NCBI GenBank assembly: GCA_947631935.1
Contig: CANRNG010000008.1
Span: forward strand, 1 to 39,359
From: an uncultured Erysipelothrix sp.
GTDB taxonomy: Bacteria; Bacillota_I; Bacilli_A; Erysipelotrichales; Erysipelotrichaceae
DNA: 39,359 nucleotides
Direction: 5' to 3'
In this document: positions 9,266 to 18,356 of the stretch, one piece after another
Position numbering within the stretch: position 1 is the first letter of the stretch
Layout: each line of letters opens with the position of its first letter
Notes under the pieces: generated by a model
Seen by the model: only the letters and a program-made list of their open reading frames with translations
Databases searched by the model: none
What the model was told of the DNA's origin: nothing
Program-made: the position numbers and the translations under genes

Positions 9266-9295
9266 ATTATATATGAAAAGTTTGTAAAAGTCCAA
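9266..9295 (-). promoter_or_regulatory. Sigma-A-type promoter for rplU-prp-rpmA
   Basis: On the minus strand TTGGAC (9290-9295) and a perfect TATAAT (9266-9271) are separated by 18 bp. Transcription would begin near 9259 and give a leader of about 115 nt, long enough for the structured element at 9182-9244. The gene on the other strand starts at 9360, so the intergenic region is divergent. Confidence 0.75.
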
Positions 9296-9359
9296 TTTAT
9301 TTAACTAATTTTCTTTAAAAGGTGGTATCATAAATAAGTGATAGAAGGAGGACGTGATT

Positions 9360-10703
9360 ATGGGTTATGTAAAAAAAAGAAAACCACGCATTTTTAACTT
9401 TATTATTCTATTTCTTGGAATTGGTTTGGTTATTTCAGGCATCACCTTTGGTGTCAAAGCAATTATCTCTGGAGGTTATCCAAAAGAGATGATGCAAGTC
9501 GCAGACACAAACAAAGATTTTGGAAAACACAAAAAGCAAAGAAGTAAGGATGATTTTAACTACTATGTCTTACATTATCCCAATACCAAGGTAAAAGAAC
9601 TTGATCAGTGGATTGAAACTGAAATGAAAAACACAGTCAATGCCTATGGTGAAGCTGCCTTAAAAGAAGACGAAACCCGTACTCAAATTAAACAGGATTA
9701 TCAATCCAAAAAAATTAATGACCAATATGTTGCGGTACAATTGGATACCTATAAAGACAACGTTTTAATCAGTAAAGATGCCAGAGTTTTTGATATTAAT
9801 GCAAATTCATTTGTGGATGGTTCCATTTTCAAACCCCTGGCACAGCGGCAACTGACACAGTGGGTACGGAATAATATTAATCAACCCCTAACACAGGACC
9901 TCATTCGTAAATTGGTTGTCAATTCAAATACAGAAGCCTTATATATGGATGAAACGAACCTATACTTTCTATTTGAAAACGAAGCCATTGCATATCAATT
10001 TGGCGATAACCCCAACTATTTCAACGAAACCTTCGCCAATATCAACCCAAGCAATGATGATATTCCTTCTACTTATTTAGATTATGGTTATGAAGCGACT
10101 GATAAAATGGTTGCCTTCACCTTTGATGATGGACCCCATGGTGATCATGCGTTTGAAATTATGGATATCTTCGAAAAATATAACGGTCAAGTAACTTTCT
10201 TTATATTAGGACATCGTATCCCAACAAGAGAGTCTGTTGTTAAAGCCGTCTTAGACCAAGGACATCAAATTGCGAGCCACTCCTATGATCATCCTAACTT
10301 TGAAAATTTAAGTATTGATGAAATTAAACATCAATTAGATACAACTGAGGCCTTGGTTAAGGATGCGACAGGATATGACGAACCTCTGTTTGTAAGACCC
10401 CCTTATGGCGCAATCTCAAGTTCACAACTACAACAAATGACGATCCCTTTTATAAACTGGGATGTTGATACACAAGACTGGCAACTCACAAATCCGAAAT
10501 CCATTTGTGAAATTGCATTAAGAGACATTCAAGATGGATCCATTGTTTTGATGCATGAATTATATAGTGAATCCGTTGAAAGTTTGGATTGTATCGTATC
10601 TGAACTCGATAAGCAGGGCTATCAATTTGTGACAGTTAAAGAACTCTTTAAAGCCAAAGGTGTTGAAGCAAAACCGGGTGCTATTTATTACTACGTAGAC
10701 TAA
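9360..10703 (+). CDS. Membrane-anchored polysaccharide deacetylase (NodB domain, PgdA-like)
   Basis: The product is probably a peptidoglycan N-acetylglucosamine deacetylase, which protects the wall against lysozyme. Residue numbers are from the ATG at 9360. One membrane anchor lies at about 10-36, then a 210-residue extracellular region, then a C-terminal NodB domain with all five motifs: TFDDGP (254-259), HSYDH (307-311), RPPYG (346-350), the NWDVDTQDW tryptophan/aspartate motif (about 367), and the catalytic histidine in LMHE (399). This anchor-spacer-NodB layout is that of PgdA/PdaC enzymes. I start at 9360 because GGAGG lies eight bases upstream; the in-frame GTG at 9354 is only two bases from it. 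The gene is monocistronic. Peptidoglycan as substrate is inferred. Confidence 0.85.
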   Translation: MGYVKKRKPRIFNFIILFLGIGLVISGITFGVKAIISGGYPKEMMQVADTNKDFGKHKKQRSKDDFNYYVLHYPNTKVKELDQWIETEMKNTVNAYGEAALKEDETRTQIKQDYQSKKINDQYVAVQLDTYKDNVLISKDARVFDINANSFVDGSIFKPLAQRQLTQWVRNNINQPLTQDLIRKLVVNSNTEALYMDETNLYFLFENEAIAYQFGDNPNYFNETFANINPSNDDIPSTYLDYGYEATDKMVAFTFDDGPHGDHAFEIMDIFEKYNGQVTFFILGHRIPTRESVVKAVLDQGHQIASHSYDHPNFENLSIDEIKHQLDTTEALVKDATGYDEPLFVRPPYGAISSSQLQQMTIPFINWDVDTQDWQLTNPKSICEIALRDIQDGSIVLMHELYSESVESLDCIVSELDKQGYQFVTVKELFKAKGVEAKPGAIYYYVD

Positions 10704-10726
10704 AAAATGCCTAATGGCATTTTTTA
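10702..10726. terminator. Bidirectional terminator between the deacetylase gene and the histidine kinase gene
   Basis: The stem ATGCC/GGCAT (10707-10711 with 10716-10720) is flanked by A on the left and T on the right, so both strands present a hairpin followed by a T run. It serves the plus-strand deacetylase gene and the minus-strand sensor kinase gene, which converge here. Confidence 0.8.
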
Positions 10727-12139
10727 TTTTGTTGTTTTTAGAGTGTAGTAAAAGCGTGACCCCTTCCCCATTTCACTTTCAACGCCATAATCAGATCCTG
10801 TTGCTTCACAAATGGCTGAAACGATTGATAAGCCCAATCCCGTTGAATAAAGCGTGCGATGGTGGTGTTTGTTGATTTTAGCATAGCGATCCCAAATATA
10901 CTTTTGATCGTTTTCTGAAATCCCATCCCCTTGATCAATGACGGAAACAATGACCTTGCCTGTATTCGTCTTTTTAACATCAATGGTAATGGGTTTATCT
11001 TGCGTGTTGTGTTTCAATGCATTACTAATAAAATTAAATAAAACTTGGCCCATTTTTATTTCATCTGCCAAAACACGAATTTTTTTATCACAATTAACTT
11101 TGAATCTGGGTTTTTCATTTTGAAAAAGATTTAAAATACTCGTGATGTGGTCTCTTAGATTAAAACGTGTTTCTTTAACTTCCAGTACTTTTGCTTCATA
11201 TTGTGACAATGACAACATATCATTAACCAATTTTTCCAGATGATGGGTTTCATCCAAAATTACTTTTAAATGTTGGTTTCTAAGTTCACTATTATCGCCC
11301 GAAATATCTTGAATCATCTCTGTGTAAGCTTTGATCATCGTCAAAGGTGTCTTTATATCATGCGATACATTTGCGACCAAATCTTTACGAAGTTCATTTG
11401 TTTTACTGAATTCTTCTGTAGCATAATTCAGTGTTTCCGAAAGTTCAACGGCTTCTTGGTAACCCGATCCTTCAAATTTAACGGAGAAATCGCCCCTTGC
11501 CAATTTTTTAGCTGACATATTCATCGAATGAATGGGATAAGATAGTTTTCTAGACAATAACAACGCAATGGTCGTCCCCAAAGTAAAAACAATGAGCGAA
11601 ACCATCAGAAATTGATTTTTAAGGATGTCAACGGTTGAGTCTAAGAGCTCCATCGGTGCATTCACAAATATATAATAGGACTCTTCTCCCACTTCAAATC
11701 GTTTTGCATAGAAAGTCATGGCTTGTTCAAACTGCTCATCTCTAAAGGGCACATTAATTTGGCCCGTTTCCGATTCATCTACCAAAGCGATAAAGTCTGT
11801 TTTCGTCGTTGCAGTGATTTGATTCAAATAACAAGACTGACCCAAGGCATCAATTGCGATGTCAAAAATACGTATCCCCTTATTACTGTAGACAATACCA
11901 CACATGTTCTCACGCGCAAAAAGAAGTCTTAAGTCATTGCGTTGTTCCGTTTCAAGCGGACCCTGCATAAATTTTTCGACTTCAATCACATTATAGAGCA
12001 TGTTTTTTGAACGACTGGCTTTATAATAAGGTTCTAAAAACGAGATTTGTAACATCCACAGAATCAATAACATCGATCCTATAAAGATTAAAAAATAGGT
12101 CCAAACCCTGAACGCCATATCATTGATGGTCGACTTCAA
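10724..12139 (-). CDS. Two-component sensor histidine kinase
   Basis: This is a membrane sensor kinase of 471 residues. Membrane segments at about 14-34 and 177-196 enclose an extracytoplasmic domain of about 140 residues with two cysteines (about 80 and 103) that could form a disulfide. A HAMP linker (about 197-245) follows, then HisKA with the phospho-accepting His260 in VSHDIKTP, and the ATPase domain with N box NFISNALKHN (about 369-378), DQGDGIS (402-408) and GLGLSIV (434-440). It overlaps the response-regulator gene by 20 bp; a second ATG, one base after that gene's stop, would shorten the protein by seven residues. The signal is unknown. The deacetylase gene next door is a possible target but nothing in the sequence proves it. 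Confidence 0.93.
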   Translation of the reverse strand: MKSTINDMAFRVWTYFLIFIGSMLLILWMLQISFLEPYYKASRSKNMLYNVIEVEKFMQGPLETEQRNDLRLLFARENMCGIVYSNKGIRIFDIAIDALGQSCYLNQITATTKTDFIALVDESETGQINVPFRDEQFEQAMTFYAKRFEVGEESYYIFVNAPMELLDSTVDILKNQFLMVSLIVFTLGTTIALLLSRKLSYPIHSMNMSAKKLARGDFSVKFEGSGYQEAVELSETLNYATEEFSKTNELRKDLVANVSHDIKTPLTMIKAYTEMIQDISGDNSELRNQHLKVILDETHHLEKLVNDMLSLSQYEAKVLEVKETRFNLRDHITSILNLFQNEKPRFKVNCDKKIRVLADEIKMGQVLFNFISNALKHNTQDKPITIDVKKTNTGKVIVSVIDQGDGISENDQKYIWDRYAKINKHHHRTLYSTGLGLSIVSAICEATGSDYGVESEMGKGSRFYYTLKTTK

Positions 12140-12791
12140 ACTTGTATCCCGTTCCTCTCACGGTAGTTATAAACTTACGGTAGATTCCCAAATTTTGTCT
12201 TAACATTTTGATGTGGGTATCCACGGTTCTATAATCACCAAAATAGTTATAATTCCAAACTTTATCCAATAAAATATCTCGAGATAAGGCTTGGTCTTTA
12301 TGGATAATTAAAAACACCAATAAATCAAATTCTTTAGGTGTAAGGTTAACCCTTTCCCCATCGACTGAAACAACACGCCCAGTCACATCTACTTCCAGTC
12401 CTTCAAAAGTATATCGTGTATTCAAGGTTCGTTTCTTTCGATCCGCAACAACCTTAATGCGCGCCATCAATTCTTTGGGAGAAAAAGGTTTGGTAACATA
12501 GTCATCCACGCCCAAGTCAAAACCCAACAGTTTATCAAACTCATCTGTTCTGGCTGATAACATAATGATGGGTATATCATCCACCTCTTTAATCTCTTTT
12601 ATGGCAGAAAAACCATCAAGATTTGGCATCATGATATCCATGACAATTACATCATATTTATTTAATTTTACTTTTTCTAAAGCGACCAAACCATCGGAGG
12701 CTTCATCACATTCATAACCCGAGACTTTGGCGTATTCTTTAACAACCGCTCTAATCTTGGGTTCATCGTCTACTATTAGCATTTTTATCAT
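12120..12791 (-). CDS. OmpR/PhoB-family response regulator
   Basis: This 223-residue DNA-binding response regulator partners the kinase that follows it. The receiver domain (1-120) has the acidic pair DDE near residue 9, the phospho-accepting Asp52 in VIVMDIMMP, and the conserved Lys in DYVTKPFSP. The C-terminal winged helix (about 125-220) has LTPKEFDLLVFLI and the terminal TVRGTGYKFE, typical of OmpR/PhoB regulators. AAGGAGG precedes the ATG. It lies 47 bp after dnaE with no terminator between, so it may share the dnaE transcript. No target operator is identifiable in the window. Confidence 0.93.
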   Translation of the reverse strand: MIKMLIVDDEPKIRAVVKEYAKVSGYECDEASDGLVALEKVKLNKYDVIVMDIMMPNLDGFSAIKEIKEVDDIPIIMLSARTDEFDKLLGFDLGVDDYVTKPFSPKELMARIKVVADRKKRTLNTRYTFEGLEVDVTGRVVSVDGERVNLTPKEFDLLVFLIIHKDQALSRDILLDKVWNYNYFGDYRTVDTHIKMLRQNLGIYRKFITTVRGTGYKFEVDHQ

Positions 12792-12838
12792 TCGGATATT
12801 CCTCCTTGTTATATTATTTTTAGCATATGCCTGTGAAC

Positions 12839-15800
12839 TTAGTGTGAAAACACATGAATTTTGTCAATTAAGATCGAACCTTCTTCTTTAACCTTACCTT
12901 TAATTAAAATAATATCATCAACACTCATGTTTTGACCCATTTTCTCATATATGGTTGGGAAGATAACACCATCCACATTTCCGGTATCATCACTTAAGGA
13001 AACAAAGGACATCATTTTTCCATTCTTAGCACGGTGTAGCCTGATTCTGTCAACCTTAACAATAACACGATAATTCTTATCACCCGGTCTCAAATTGACC
13101 ACCGCATCTGTTTTATGTTTGTTTTTAAGTGAAAGGGTTGGATAATCACTCAAATAAAATCCAAGAACTTGGTATTCTCTAGAAAGTGTTTCTTTACGGT
13201 TTTCTTGAATGGTGGTAAAGACAGGTTCTGACACCAAAGAAAAGTCAAAACGAATATTCTCAAGCGTATCTTTTAAGGTAACAATCGACGCAAACTGGAG
13301 GGCTTCATCCAAGGAAGCAAGGTAACTTTTTCTATTTTGTCCAAAGTAATCAAAGGCACCAGCATCAATCAATCGCTCAAAGTGCATTTTCTTTAATCCA
13401 GCGGCTCTTAATCTCACAATGGCCTGATAAAATGAAGTGTATCGCCCATTATCATCCCGTTCTTTTTTAATTAAGTTGGCAATTTGATTAGAAATCCCTT
13501 TAATAAGCGTTAACGGTAAACGAATTTTTTCACCTTGAAGTCGATAAAGCGGTTCACTTTCATCTAAATTGGGTCCCAATAAGAGCACATTTAACCTACG
13601 ACACTCATCAATATATAGTTTGGTCTTTCTTTCATCCCCAATAACTGAAGATAAAAGCTCTGTGTAGAAAATGGCTGGATAATTGGCTTTTAAATATGAA
13701 AGTTGATAAGAAACCATGCTATAAGCCACAGAATGTGATTTATTAAAACCATAGTTCGCAAACTTATATATCAGCGAAAAGACTTTATCCACTAATTTTG
13801 TATCATACCCTTTTTCCAATGCACCAGATTTAAAATCTGCTTCCAGCGACTTCAAGATAAGACCATCTTTGGCGCTCATTGCCCGTCTGAGGATGTCTGC
13901 CTTTGCTAAAGAAAAACCCGCAAACACCTGTGCTACCTGCATGATTTGTTCTTGATAAATCAAAATCCCGTATGTGTTTTTGGTAATTTCATTTAAATCA
14001 GGATGAATACGTTCGACCTTACTTGGGTTTTTACGATTGTTTAAATAGACGGGTATATTTTCCATAGGTCCTGGTCTATAAAGCGCAATCGCATCGACAA
14101 TGTCTGTAAAAATTTGAGGCTTTAGTTGTTTAAGCAATTGACGCATCCCGTCCGATTCCAATTGGAAAACACCAATGGTGTGACCCATAGAAATTAAATT
14201 ATAAGTTTTCTCATCATCAAAAGGAATTGACTTTATTTGAAAATTGGGGTTCACTTTTTTGGCGATTCGATCGATTAAGGATAGGTTTCGTATCCCTAAG
14301 AAATCAATTTTAACCAAACCCAACTTTTCAATATGTTCCATATCATACTGAATCACATGGATACTATCGTCAATTTTATACAAGGGTACAACCTCAATTA
14401 AAGGTTTCGAACTCAAAACGATTCCAGCCGCATGTTGGGTAATATGTCTGGGGGTTCCTTCAAGATTAACGGCCAAATCAAAACATTTCTTTAAGGCGTT
14501 ATCGTTATCGATCATATTTTTAAAGCGGGCATTCGCTTGATAAGATGTAAGAAGTGTATCCTGCTGAATGAGTTTTGCGGCTTGGTCAATTTTATGAGAT
14601 GCAATATTCAATATACGACCACAATCCCTAAAACTCTGGCGTGCTTTCAAGGTTCCAAAAGCAACAATATGGGCGACATGTTCATGTCCATATTTATTTT
14701 GAACATAACGAATCACCATATCTCTTTTATCATCTGGAAAATCAATATCAATATCCGGCATGGATGCCCGTTCAGGATTTAAAAAACGTTCAAATAGTAA
14801 GCCAAAAGCCAAAGGATCCACTTCTGTAATTCCTAAAGCATAGGCCACTAAAGATCCTGCAGAGCTCCCCCGCCCTGGACCCACATTGATATCTTTTTGC
14901 TTCGCATATCGAATCACATCATAAACAATCAAAAAGTAATTGGTGAAATTCAAATGAATCAAAACATCCAATTCATAGTCTAGACGCTTTGTGTATGTTT
15001 CATTAACGGCGCCATCCAATCTTCTATTTAAGCCTGCCTTTGCTAATGATCTCAAAAAGACATCATTGTCTACATCTCTTTCATTGTTAAAGGTGGGCAT
15101 TTCGGTATGGAGTTCAAACAAATCAACTTGACATAATTTCGCTATATTTTCGGCATGCTCATTCCACGCTTTAGGATAAAGTGTTTCCATACTGTTTTTA
15201 TCCAAAAAATAACGAGCGGGGGCATTGTTTATAGAAGGATCGTCCAAATGTTTTTGTTCGTCAATTGCACGTAAAGCCTTAAAATAGGTATGATCACCCG
15301 GGTTTTTATAAAATATTTTTGGAAGAGACACAGCTTCAATACCATGTTCTGAAGCAATACGTTGCAAGCGACTGTTTCTATTTTTAAAGAAATTTGATTC
15401 TTGAAAACTCATCCCCAAATAAAAATGTGAAATCTCGCGTTTTAGTTTTAAAAACATAAAATGAATATCGTCATCATTTTCAGAAGACAAAACCGATTCA
15501 AAAGGACCATTATCTGAATGTACAATCAAAATTAAGTGATCCATCATATGCTTAAAATCGTCAAAACTTAAAAGGCTATCTTGACTCATTTTATACGATA
15601 ATTTTTGTAAGTGCTGATAACCCTTAATATCTTTTGCATATAAAGTACTGAAACCAAAATTTGTTTCTATCTCCAATCCATAGATGGGTTTGATATCATG
15701 TTTCTGGGTGAGTATCGCAAATTCCAAATGAGAATGCATGACTTTATGTTCTGTAATTGCCAAGGCAGTATAACCATATTCTTTCGCAGTTAAAACAAGA

Positions 15801-15865
15801 TCTTCAACTGACATCAGACCTCTAAGTAATGAATAATGACTGCGCGCAAACAGATGAACTGCCAA
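12839..15865 (-). CDS. dnaE: DNA polymerase III alpha subunit, DnaE type
   Basis: DnaE is a C-family replicative polymerase; in Firmicutes it works beside PolC and extends lagging-strand primers. I start at the TTG at 15865, about eight bases from AGAGGTG, rather than the GTG at 15874 that overlaps that site. The 1008-residue protein has a PHP domain (about 1-200), a palm with GPGRGSSAG (about 329-337), catalytic aspartates in PDIDIDF (373 and 375) and VKIDFLG (521), helix-hairpin-helix segments, and a C-terminal OB fold (SFVSLSDDTGNVDGVIFP). In the PHP domain the usual HLHVHS start reads HLFARS, so the two His ligands of the HxH motif are missing and the metal site is probably dead. There is no exonuclease insert, so it is not PolC. 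Confidence 0.95.
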   Translation of the reverse strand: MAVHLFARSHYSLLRGLMSVEDLVLTAKEYGYTALAITEHKVMHSHLEFAILTQKHDIKPIYGLEIETNFGFSTLYAKDIKGYQHLQKLSYKMSQDSLLSFDDFKHMMDHLILIVHSDNGPFESVLSSENDDDIHFMFLKLKREISHFYLGMSFQESNFFKNRNSRLQRIASEHGIEAVSLPKIFYKNPGDHTYFKALRAIDEQKHLDDPSINNAPARYFLDKNSMETLYPKAWNEHAENIAKLCQVDLFELHTEMPTFNNERDVDNDVFLRSLAKAGLNRRLDGAVNETYTKRLDYELDVLIHLNFTNYFLIVYDVIRYAKQKDINVGPGRGSSAGSLVAYALGITEVDPLAFGLLFERFLNPERASMPDIDIDFPDDKRDMVIRYVQNKYGHEHVAHIVAFGTLKARQSFRDCGRILNIASHKIDQAAKLIQQDTLLTSYQANARFKNMIDNDNALKKCFDLAVNLEGTPRHITQHAAGIVLSSKPLIEVVPLYKIDDSIHVIQYDMEHIEKLGLVKIDFLGIRNLSLIDRIAKKVNPNFQIKSIPFDDEKTYNLISMGHTIGVFQLESDGMRQLLKQLKPQIFTDIVDAIALYRPGPMENIPVYLNNRKNPSKVERIHPDLNEITKNTYGILIYQEQIMQVAQVFAGFSLAKADILRRAMSAKDGLILKSLEADFKSGALEKGYDTKLVDKVFSLIYKFANYGFNKSHSVAYSMVSYQLSYLKANYPAIFYTELLSSVIGDERKTKLYIDECRRLNVLLLGPNLDESEPLYRLQGEKIRLPLTLIKGISNQIANLIKKERDDNGRYTSFYQAIVRLRAAGLKKMHFERLIDAGAFDYFGQNRKSYLASLDEALQFASIVTLKDTLENIRFDFSLVSEPVFTTIQENRKETLSREYQVLGFYLSDYPTLSLKNKHKTDAVVNLRPGDKNYRVIVKVDRIRLHRAKNGKMMSFVSLSDDTGNVDGVIFPTIYEKMGQNMSVDDIILIKGKVKEEGSILIDKIHVFSH

Positions 15866-15885
15866 AGAAATCACCTCTCATTTCT

Positions 15886-15891
15886 ATTATA
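15886..15891 (-). promoter_or_regulatory. Possible -10 element for dnaE
   Basis: The minus strand has a perfect TATAAT between the nrnA terminator and the dnaE ribosome binding site. The matching -35 would fall in the terminator hairpin and is weak, so activity is uncertain. Confidence 0.4.
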
Positions 15892-15904
15892 CATGAAAGT
15901 ATAG

Positions 15905-15929
15905 AAAAAAGTGACCGTCTAGGCCACTT
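15905..15929 (-). terminator. Intrinsic terminator closing the smc-ftsY-ylxM-ackA-nrnA operon
   Basis: An 8-bp stem with one G-T pair (AAGTGACC at 15909-15916, GGCCACTT at 15922-15929) closes a 5-nt loop and is followed on the minus strand by six T. The nrnA stop codon TAG lies in the loop, so the terminator overlaps the end of the gene. Confidence 0.8.
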
Positions 15930-16854
15930 CTTCTTTATAATTTTTAACTGCAACAACTAAATCTTGTTTAATTTCATCCAATTGGTGAGGTGAAATATAA
16001 TTTACACCACAAGCCAAACGATGACCGCCCCCATTATATTTTTCACAAATGGTATTAATCGTTACATCTTGAGATCTCAATGATCCAATATAATTACCTG
16101 AATCCGTCTCCACAAAGACACCATAAACCTTGAACTCATTAACACCTGACATAATGGTGTAATAAGATTTGGCTTCTCGATCACTCAAACCCAAGTGATC
16201 GCGCATTTCTTTGGTAACAGTTAGGGTTGCAACCCCATCTTGATACTCAATATGATTGGATAAATAACTCTTAACTTTAAAGCCATCCAAGGTACCACTG
16301 AAGAAATGTCTCGATATTTTATTGATATTGGCGCCACAACGCATTAATTTGGCTGCGACCTCCAATGTTTCTGGTTTCGTATTTTCAATCATAAAGCGAA
16401 TGGTATCGGTGAGAATCCCACTTAAAAAATAAGACGCACATTTTTGAGAAACTTTTCCTTTCTCTAAAACCAATTCAGCCACGATTTCGCAGGTACTGGA
16501 TCTATTCGAATCCACGATGTACACATCACCATAAGGATTGGAATTGGGATGATGGTCAATGTTTAAAACTGTCTTAGCCAACTCAAAGTTACCATCAACG
16601 CGTTCTTCAGTTGCGCAATCTAATACGATCGCATGACTGGATGCAATTTCAGCATCACTCACTACCACCATATCGGGAAAAAAAACAGCAATCGGTTCTT
16701 TATACCCAGCAACATACACAGTCTTCTCAGGATAGTACTCGTTTATAAAAGTAGCCAATCCCCATTGAGAGCCCAAGGCATCCCCATCAGGATGGGTATG
16801 TCTGAAGATTGAGATGACGTCATATTTTTCAATATAATCTATTAATTTATTCAT
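15919..16854 (-). CDS. nrnA: DHH-family oligoribonuclease/pAp phosphatase, NrnA-like
   Basis: NrnA-type enzymes degrade short oligoribonucleotides and hydrolyse pAp to AMP; related DHH-DHHA1 proteins hydrolyse cyclic dinucleotides. I use the ATG at 16854 (MNKLIDYIEK), which overlaps the ackA stop and gives 311 residues, the usual length; a longer reading from 16908 would lie wholly inside ackA. The DHH domain has HTHPDGD (19-25), a metal Asp in VLDCA (79) and DHH (100-102). The C-terminal DHHA1 domain has GGGHRLACG. It directly precedes dnaE, as in Bacillus, where nrnA is also near dnaE. Length and lack of a membrane or GGDEF region favour NrnA over GdpP. Confidence 0.9.
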   Translation of the reverse strand: MNKLIDYIEKYDVISIFRHTHPDGDALGSQWGLATFINEYYPEKTVYVAGYKEPIAVFFPDMVVVSDAEIASSHAIVLDCATEERVDGNFELAKTVLNIDHHPNSNPYGDVYIVDSNRSSTCEIVAELVLEKGKVSQKCASYFLSGILTDTIRFMIENTKPETLEVAAKLMRCGANINKISRHFFSGTLDGFKVKSYLSNHIEYQDGVATLTVTKEMRDHLGLSDREAKSYYTIMSGVNEFKVYGVFVETDSGNYIGSLRSQDVTINTICEKYNGGGHRLACGVNYISPHQLDEIKQDLVVAVKNYKEEVA

Positions 16855-18043
16855 TGTACAAAGCAAAGGCATCACGCGCCAATACAAATTCTTCGTCGGT
16901 TGGAACAATCCATACTTCTACTGCTGAATCATCGGTAGAAATTTTAACTTCTTTACCGCGTGTATTTGCGTTGAGTTCAGCGTCATATTTAACACCCATT
17001 CCGACAGCCAATAAATCAAGAATCGCTGCACGAATCATGGTGTCATTTTCTCCAAGACCTGCTGTAAATGCGATGGCATCTACTTTACCCAATTGGAGCA
17101 TATATCCACCCACAACTTGACGTACACGCTCAGCATACATTTTACGTGTTAAAATTGCACGTTCATTTCCTGCAACTATCGCATCATCCACATCACGTGC
17201 ATCAGATGAAATACCTGAAACACCCAACATACCTGATTTTTTATTAAAGATATTGATAACTTCTTCAGCAGAAATATTTAATTTTTGCATCAAGTAAGTA
17301 ACGATAGCTGGATCCACATCCCCTGTTCTGGTTCCCATCATAATACCTGAAAGTGGGGTGAATCCCATGGATGTGTTCACACATTCTCCACCCTTAACCG
17401 CAGAAATAGAAGCACCATTTCCCAAGTGTAAGGTTAAAAGATTCACTTCTTCTTTATTTTTTCCCATTAATTCAGCCGTTCTTTCAGAAATATATTGGTG
17501 GGATGTTCCATGCATTCCATAACGACGTACTTTTAAGTCCGTATAATATTCATAAGGTAAAGGATAAATATAAACTTCAGGCTTCATGGTTTGGTGAAAT
17601 GCTGTATCAAATGAGAATGTATGGGTCGCATTTGGCAACGCTTCTTTAAAAGAATAATAACCTGTTAAGTTCGCTGGGTTATGTAAAGGTGCAAGATCCT
17701 TTAATTCTTCAACCTTTGCGACATTTTCATCAGTTGCGATAACTGTTTTTGAGAAATATTCGCCCCCATGCACAACACGGTGTCCTACCGCTACAATTTC
17801 ATCTAAACGATCTACAATTTTCTTTTCTACAAGTGCATTCAACACTAAATTTACGGCCACTGAATGATCAGGGATATCCAAAATTTGTTTGTCTTTCTCA
17901 CCTGCAAATTTAAGGGTAAAAATCCCATCTGGCAAACCAATTCTTTCAATGACCCCAGAAGTAATATCTTCTGCATTTGGCATTGAAAATAATTGGAATT
18001 TTAAAGAACTACTTCCTGCATTAACTGCTAAAACTTTACTCAT
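16847..18043 (-). CDS. ackA: Acetate kinase
   Basis: AckA interconverts acetyl phosphate plus ADP and acetate plus ATP, a main ATP source in fermenting Firmicutes. The 398-residue protein has the ASKHA motif VNAGSSSLKF near the start, HRVVHGG, the active-site RYGMHGTSHQYI, the nucleotide loops HLGNGASI and FTAGLGEN, and a C-terminal PTDEEFVLARDA. Length is standard. AGGAGG lies seven bases before the ATG at 18043, which overlaps the end of ylxM. No pta gene is in the window. Location inside an SMC/SRP operon is unusual for ackA. Confidence 0.97.
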   Translation of the reverse strand: MSKVLAVNAGSSSLKFQLFSMPNAEDITSGVIERIGLPDGIFTLKFAGEKDKQILDIPDHSVAVNLVLNALVEKKIVDRLDEIVAVGHRVVHGGEYFSKTVIATDENVAKVEELKDLAPLHNPANLTGYYSFKEALPNATHTFSFDTAFHQTMKPEVYIYPLPYEYYTDLKVRRYGMHGTSHQYISERTAELMGKNKEEVNLLTLHLGNGASISAVKGGECVNTSMGFTPLSGIMMGTRTGDVDPAIVTYLMQKLNISAEEVINIFNKKSGMLGVSGISSDARDVDDAIVAGNERAILTRKMYAERVRQVVGGYMLQLGKVDAIAFTAGLGENDTMIRAAILDLLAVGMGVKYDAELNANTRGKEVKISTDDSAVEVWIVPTDEEFVLARDAFALYNE

Positions 18044-18356
18044 AATTTCCTCCTATATCAAATTTTTCTAAAATAGTATTCACTTGTGGATCATCAAGAT
18101 CCGCGAGTGCTTTAAATAGTTTATCATATTTTTCACTAAAACCCAGTTTCTTTTCTGTTTCTTCTAAGAACTTTGTTGTCCTTTTTAGGGTATCATATAC
18201 ACCAGCACGACTGATATTTAAAATATCAGCAATTTCTTGATAAGAAAGGTCTTCGTGATAATAGTAGATAAATACTTCTCTTTGTCTATCCGTTAAAAGT
18301 GCTTCATAACTGTCAAAGAGATTGTTGAGTCTAACCGTTTTATTCAGACTCATCAT
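18036..18356 (-). CDS. ylxM: SRP-associated helix-turn-helix protein YlxM
   Basis: YlxM is a small sigma-factor-like HTH protein coded beside ftsY/ffh and implicated in modulating the signal recognition particle in Firmicutes. The 106-residue reading starts MMSLNKTVRLNNL, overlapping the ftsY end; the ATG at 18353 is equally possible, and the longer reading from 18392 is unlikely. Features: LLTDRQREVFIYYYHEDLSYQEIA, resembling sigma region 4, then helix-turn-helix ILNISRAGVYDTLKRT and a C-terminal helical tail. The order smc-ftsY-ylxM is the Bacillus order, but ffh, which normally follows, is replaced by ackA. Confidence 0.9.
   Translation of the reverse strand: MMSLNKTVRLNNLFDSYEALLTDRQREVFIYYYHEDLSYQEIADILNISRAGVYDTLKRTTKFLEETEKKLGFSEKYDKLFKALADLDDPQVNTILEKFDIGGNYE

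Noticed and set aside
10724-12791. A dedicated lysozyme-resistance system made of the two-component pair and the adjacent deacetylase
   Set aside because: The genes are convergent, separated by a terminator, and no shared operator is visible; adjacency alone does not support it.
16854-16908. N-terminal extension of NrnA from 16908
   Set aside because: It lies wholly inside the ackA coding end, has no family similarity, and the ATG at 16854 gives the normal length.
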